Shown here piece after piece: positions 62,010-64,000 of a stretch of 64,000 nt of DNA. The stretch spans positions 1-64,000 of the forward strand of contig NZ_CP168151.1 in assembly GCF_026913205.2 (NCBI RefSeq). The letters run 5' to 3'. The translations under genes and the position numbers were made by a program. Numbering within the stretch: the stretch's first letter is position 1; every line of letters starts with the position of its first letter. Origin of the DNA: Lentilactobacillus sp. SPB1-3 (lineage in GTDB: Bacteria; Bacillota; Bacilli; Lactobacillales; Lactobacillaceae). The notes beneath the pieces were generated by a model. It was given only the letters and a program-made list of their open reading frames with translations. It had not been told where the DNA came from and ran no database searches.

Positions 62010-62636
62010 TTTCATCCCCGCCAAAAAGCTCTTCTCAAACAATCCATCATATCGTAAATATTCCTTACCAAAGTTATCAATCAATCCATGAAATTCCTGA
62101 GCATCCAGATACGTAAAATTACTAGGTAATTTGACTTGTTTCCACAGCTCTTCGTAAGTCTTGGTCTTGGTGTAACCTAATTTGGCAAACAATCTCCTTG
62201 TGTAACTATCAGCAATCAATACAGGTCTATCAAAAATATACACTTGAAAGACATCGGCAGTTTCATTACCGACTCCCGGAATTTTTAATAATTCAGACCG
62301 CAGCTTAGAACCATATCGATCACTGATTGCCTCATAATCCCATCCCTCTTTATCTAGCCATTCAAACGTTGCTAAAATAGCTCGGGATTTATTCTTGTAA
62401 AATCCACTAGACTTAATAATCCTCATCAATTCTTCTTGAGTTAAGTTAAGAATATTCTGAGGATCCAGTCCTGTTCTTCGCTTGAGTTCAGTTAGGGCCA
62501 AGTCAGCATTGTTCCAATTGGTATTTTGAACCAAAATGGCGCCCAGAATGATTTCCTCTTTAGAATCTGCCGGCCACCACCCAGATTGCCCTAGATTATT
62601 ACTAAGTTCTTGATACAGCTTGTTTAAATCAACCAT
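62007..62636 (-). CDS. HhH-GPD family DNA glycosylase-like protein
   Basis: 209 aa with endonuclease III-like fold. The helix-hairpin-helix LLKIPGVGNETADVFQVYIF is at residues 117-135 and the conserved catalytic Asp143 is in LIADSYTRRLF. The EndoIII Lys in the hairpin is replaced by Glu125, and the protein has no cysteine, so there is no iron-sulfur cluster. It should lack beta-lyase activity and resembles monofunctional 3-methyladenine-type glycosylases. Substrate unknown. It lies 79 bases after lepB on the same strand but behind a separate hairpin. Confidence 0.82.
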   Translation of the reverse strand: MVDLNKLYQELSNNLGQSGWWPADSKEEIILGAILVQNTNWNNADLALTELKRRTGLDPQNILNLTQEELMRIIKSSGFYKNKSRAILATFEWLDKEGWDYEAISDRYGSKLRSELLKIPGVGNETADVFQVYIFDRPVLIADSYTRRLFAKLGYTKTKTYEELWKQVKLPSNFTYLDAQEFHGLIDNFGKEYLRYDGLFEKSFLAGMK

Positions 62637-62671
62637 TGTCCTTCCCCATTCTGTTTAACAAGTTACAAAAA

Positions 62672-62707
62672 ATCCGGGTTTACTCCAAAGGAATAAAACC
62701 GGATTTC
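62672..62707 (-). terminator. terminator of lepB
   Basis: AAATCCGGTTT and AAACCGGATTT arms around GACTCC-like bases; GAAATCCGG/CCGGATTTC pairing with a short T run. Confidence 0.6.
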
Positions 62708-62715
62708 AAATTATC

Positions 62716-63333
62716 TTAATAAGCTAGACTATTAACGTTATCACGTTTAGTTTTGTTAGTTTCCCAGAAGAATGTCTTGGCAACACCAAGGACCTTATCC
62801 TTTGGCACAAAACCCCAGTAACGACCGTCATTAGAAACGCTTCGATGATCACCTAACGCAAAATACTTACCCTTTGGAACTTTAACTGAATTAACATTTC
62901 GAGGCCAACTCTTAGAAAGTGACTTCAAATCCCAATTACCAGTTCCTGTAGTTCTTTGGTATTTACTAATGAAGTTTTGATTGATCTTTTTGCCATTAAC
63001 GTAAATATTGCCATCCTTACTTGATACTGTATCACCAGGTAAGCCAATAACACGCTTAACGTAATCAGTGTTTTGTTTAGTAGCTTCAGGATCAACTCCA
63101 TTAGCATCAAAAACGATAACACTTAAATGCTTAATTTTAGCCTGACGCCAAACTACCATTCGCTCGTTATTTACAAGGTTGGGCTCCATTGATGGTCCAT
63201 CAACTCTCGCAAATGTGATAACGAATTGTCGTAATAAAAGTGCAATTACAATTCCGACGACGACCGGAATAATCCAGCTCATAGCCTCTTTAAAAAATGA
63301 GGTTGATTTACTATCTTTTGACTTCTTTGCCAT
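62716..63333 (-). CDS. lepB: signal peptidase I
   Basis: 205-aa membrane protease removing signal peptides. One N-terminal membrane helix (IIPVVVGIVIALLLRQFVI, residues 21-39). The catalytic Ser48 is in VDGPSMEPN, the general base Lys93 in DYVKRVIGLPGD, and the box E region GDHRSVSNDGRYWGFV lies near 160. AAAGGAG precedes the ATG. Monocistronic; a hairpin at about 62672-62704 (AAATCCGG / CCGGATTT) terminates it. Confidence 0.95.
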   Translation of the reverse strand: MAKKSKDSKSTSFFKEAMSWIIPVVVGIVIALLLRQFVITFARVDGPSMEPNLVNNERMVVWRQAKIKHLSVIVFDANGVDPEATKQNTDYVKRVIGLPGDTVSSKDGNIYVNGKKINQNFISKYQRTTGTGNWDLKSLSKSWPRNVNSVKVPKGKYFALGDHRSVSNDGRYWGFVPKDKVLGVAKTFFWETNKTKRDNVNSLAY

Positions 63334-63492
63334 TGTCTAACTCCTTTAAATAAAAGTAACCTACTTAGTAGGCCACAACTGTTTTAATTTTATCACACTA
63401 TTATTAAATGGTTCATCTCTTAACCACTTCTTACTAATTTGCGCTAGCCATCACAACCCTGTATTATGATAAGTCGTGTTAGGAGAATTAAA

Positions 63493-64000
63493 ATGAAAAC
63501 AAATATTTCAGTTAAAAAACAAGTTTGGCTGGCAATCATTTTAGGAACTGTCAGTGCAACTGGTCCACTATCAATGGACATGTATTTACCGGCACTGCCA
63601 GATATGGCGCAAAGCTTACATACTCAGACTTCAGTACTGCAACTTAGCTTAAGTGCCTGCTTGATTGGTCTTGCTTTAGGACAATTAGTCGTTGGGCCAT
63701 TGAGTGATAGATATGGTCGCAAAAAGCCATTAATTATTGGCTTTGCTCTCTTTGGACTTGTTTCACTATTAATTTCGATGACCGATTCAATTTACTTGCT
63801 AATTGGCCTTAGATTCATCCAAGGACTTGCCGGATCTTCTGGTCAGGTATTATCTAGGGCAATCGCCAGAGACCTGTTCAGCGGCCCATTACTAACCAAA
63901 TTTTATTCGATGCTTTCCGCCGTAAATGGTATCTTTCCAGTATTATCACCAGTATTAGGCGGTATAATTATTCAGTTCACGAGCTGGCAAGGGATTTTTA
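63493..64000 (+). CDS. Bcr/CflA-type multidrug efflux MFS transporter (partial)
   Basis: The first 169 codons are present and the window edge cuts the gene. GPLSMDMYLPALPDMAQSL is the Bcr/CflA N-terminal signature, GPLSDRYGRKKPL is the loop 2-3 MFS motif, and LRFIQGLAGSSGQVLSRAIARDLF is the family helix 4-5 element. It exports drugs or metabolites by proton antiport. AGGAG precedes ATG 63493. Confidence 0.9.
   Translation, partial: MKTNISVKKQVWLAIILGTVSATGPLSMDMYLPALPDMAQSLHTQTSVLQLSLSACLIGLALGQLVVGPLSDRYGRKKPLIIGFALFGLVSLLISMTDSIYLLIGLRFIQGLAGSSGQVLSRAIARDLFSGPLLTKFYSMLSAVNGIFPVLSPVLGGIIIQFTSWQGIF

Noticed and set aside
1-64000. CRISPR array, insertion sequence, prophage, tRNA or rRNA genes
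   Set aside because: No direct-repeat/spacer pattern, transposase, integrase or phage genes, cloverleaf TTCRA loops or rRNA sequence were seen on reading both strands.

Overview
The window is an AT-rich stretch of chromosome from a lactic acid bacterium, most likely a member of the Lactobacillaceae. The evidence is the gene families: RexAB-type addA/addB, PepC-type aminopeptidase, GH65 maltose phosphorylase, nucleoside 2-deoxyribosyltransferase, CsbD, an ECF S-component, a DUF536 protein and many T-box leaders. Shine-Dalgarno (SD) sites are strong and most operons end in perfect hairpins. I see no transposase, prophage, CRISPR array, rRNA or tRNA. The genus cannot be fixed from sequence alone.

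Layout. 1-6 kb: thiolase, an unrecognised 495-aa protein, CsbD, a GNAT acetyltransferase, a small membrane protein, a cystathionine gamma-lyase/synthase and an L,D-transpeptidase lipoprotein. 6-13.3 kb: addA and addB. 13.4-13.7 kb: a probable free-standing structured RNA. 13.8-18.5 kb: Rossmann protein, aldo/keto reductase, NCS2 purine permease, QueT-type transporter and a BacA/prephenate-dehydratase-like protein behind a second structured RNA. 18.9-24 kb: cardiolipin synthase, two HxlR regulators with divergent targets, and a MarR protein with a histidine-rich tail. 24.1-28.9 kb: Trp T-box, a leader ORF and trpDCFBA. 29-37 kb: sugar porter, nitroreductase, and a maltose cluster (phosphorylase, transporter, LacI regulator) with catabolite-type operators. 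37-41 kb: lipoprotein, PepC and a vitamin B6 salvage cluster. 41.8-49.7 kb: Met T-box with a MetE-like gene, aminotransferase/LysR pair, MerR regulator, amino-acid ABC transporter, and a ketopantoate-reductase-like gene under a T-box. 50-55.9 kb: DUF536 protein, amino-acid permease, oxidoreductase, deoxyribosyltransferase and BrnQ under a T-box. 56.4-61.3 kb: aroF-aroB and trpEG, divergently transcribed. 61-64 kb: phosphatase, HhH-GPD protein, signal peptidase I and the start of a Bcr/CflA-type efflux pump.

How the genes work together. Much of the window is amino-acid economy controlled by RNA. Five T-boxes are visible: Trp twice, Met, one read as Phe, and one branched-chain. Aromatic synthesis is split over two loci: aroFB (entry to the shikimate pathway) next to trpEG, and trpDCFBA about 31 kb away. 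Both trp transcripts carry a Trp T-box followed by a short ORF encoding KRWQ.

The most striking element is the aroFB leader. It has a well-placed SD and a 17-residue peptide containing Tyr-Tyr-Phe-Trp. This is followed by mutually exclusive pairings that lead into two tandem terminators, a layout expected for ribosome-mediated attenuation sensing all three aromatic amino acids at once. I know of no described Lactobacillaceae example, but no database could be searched.
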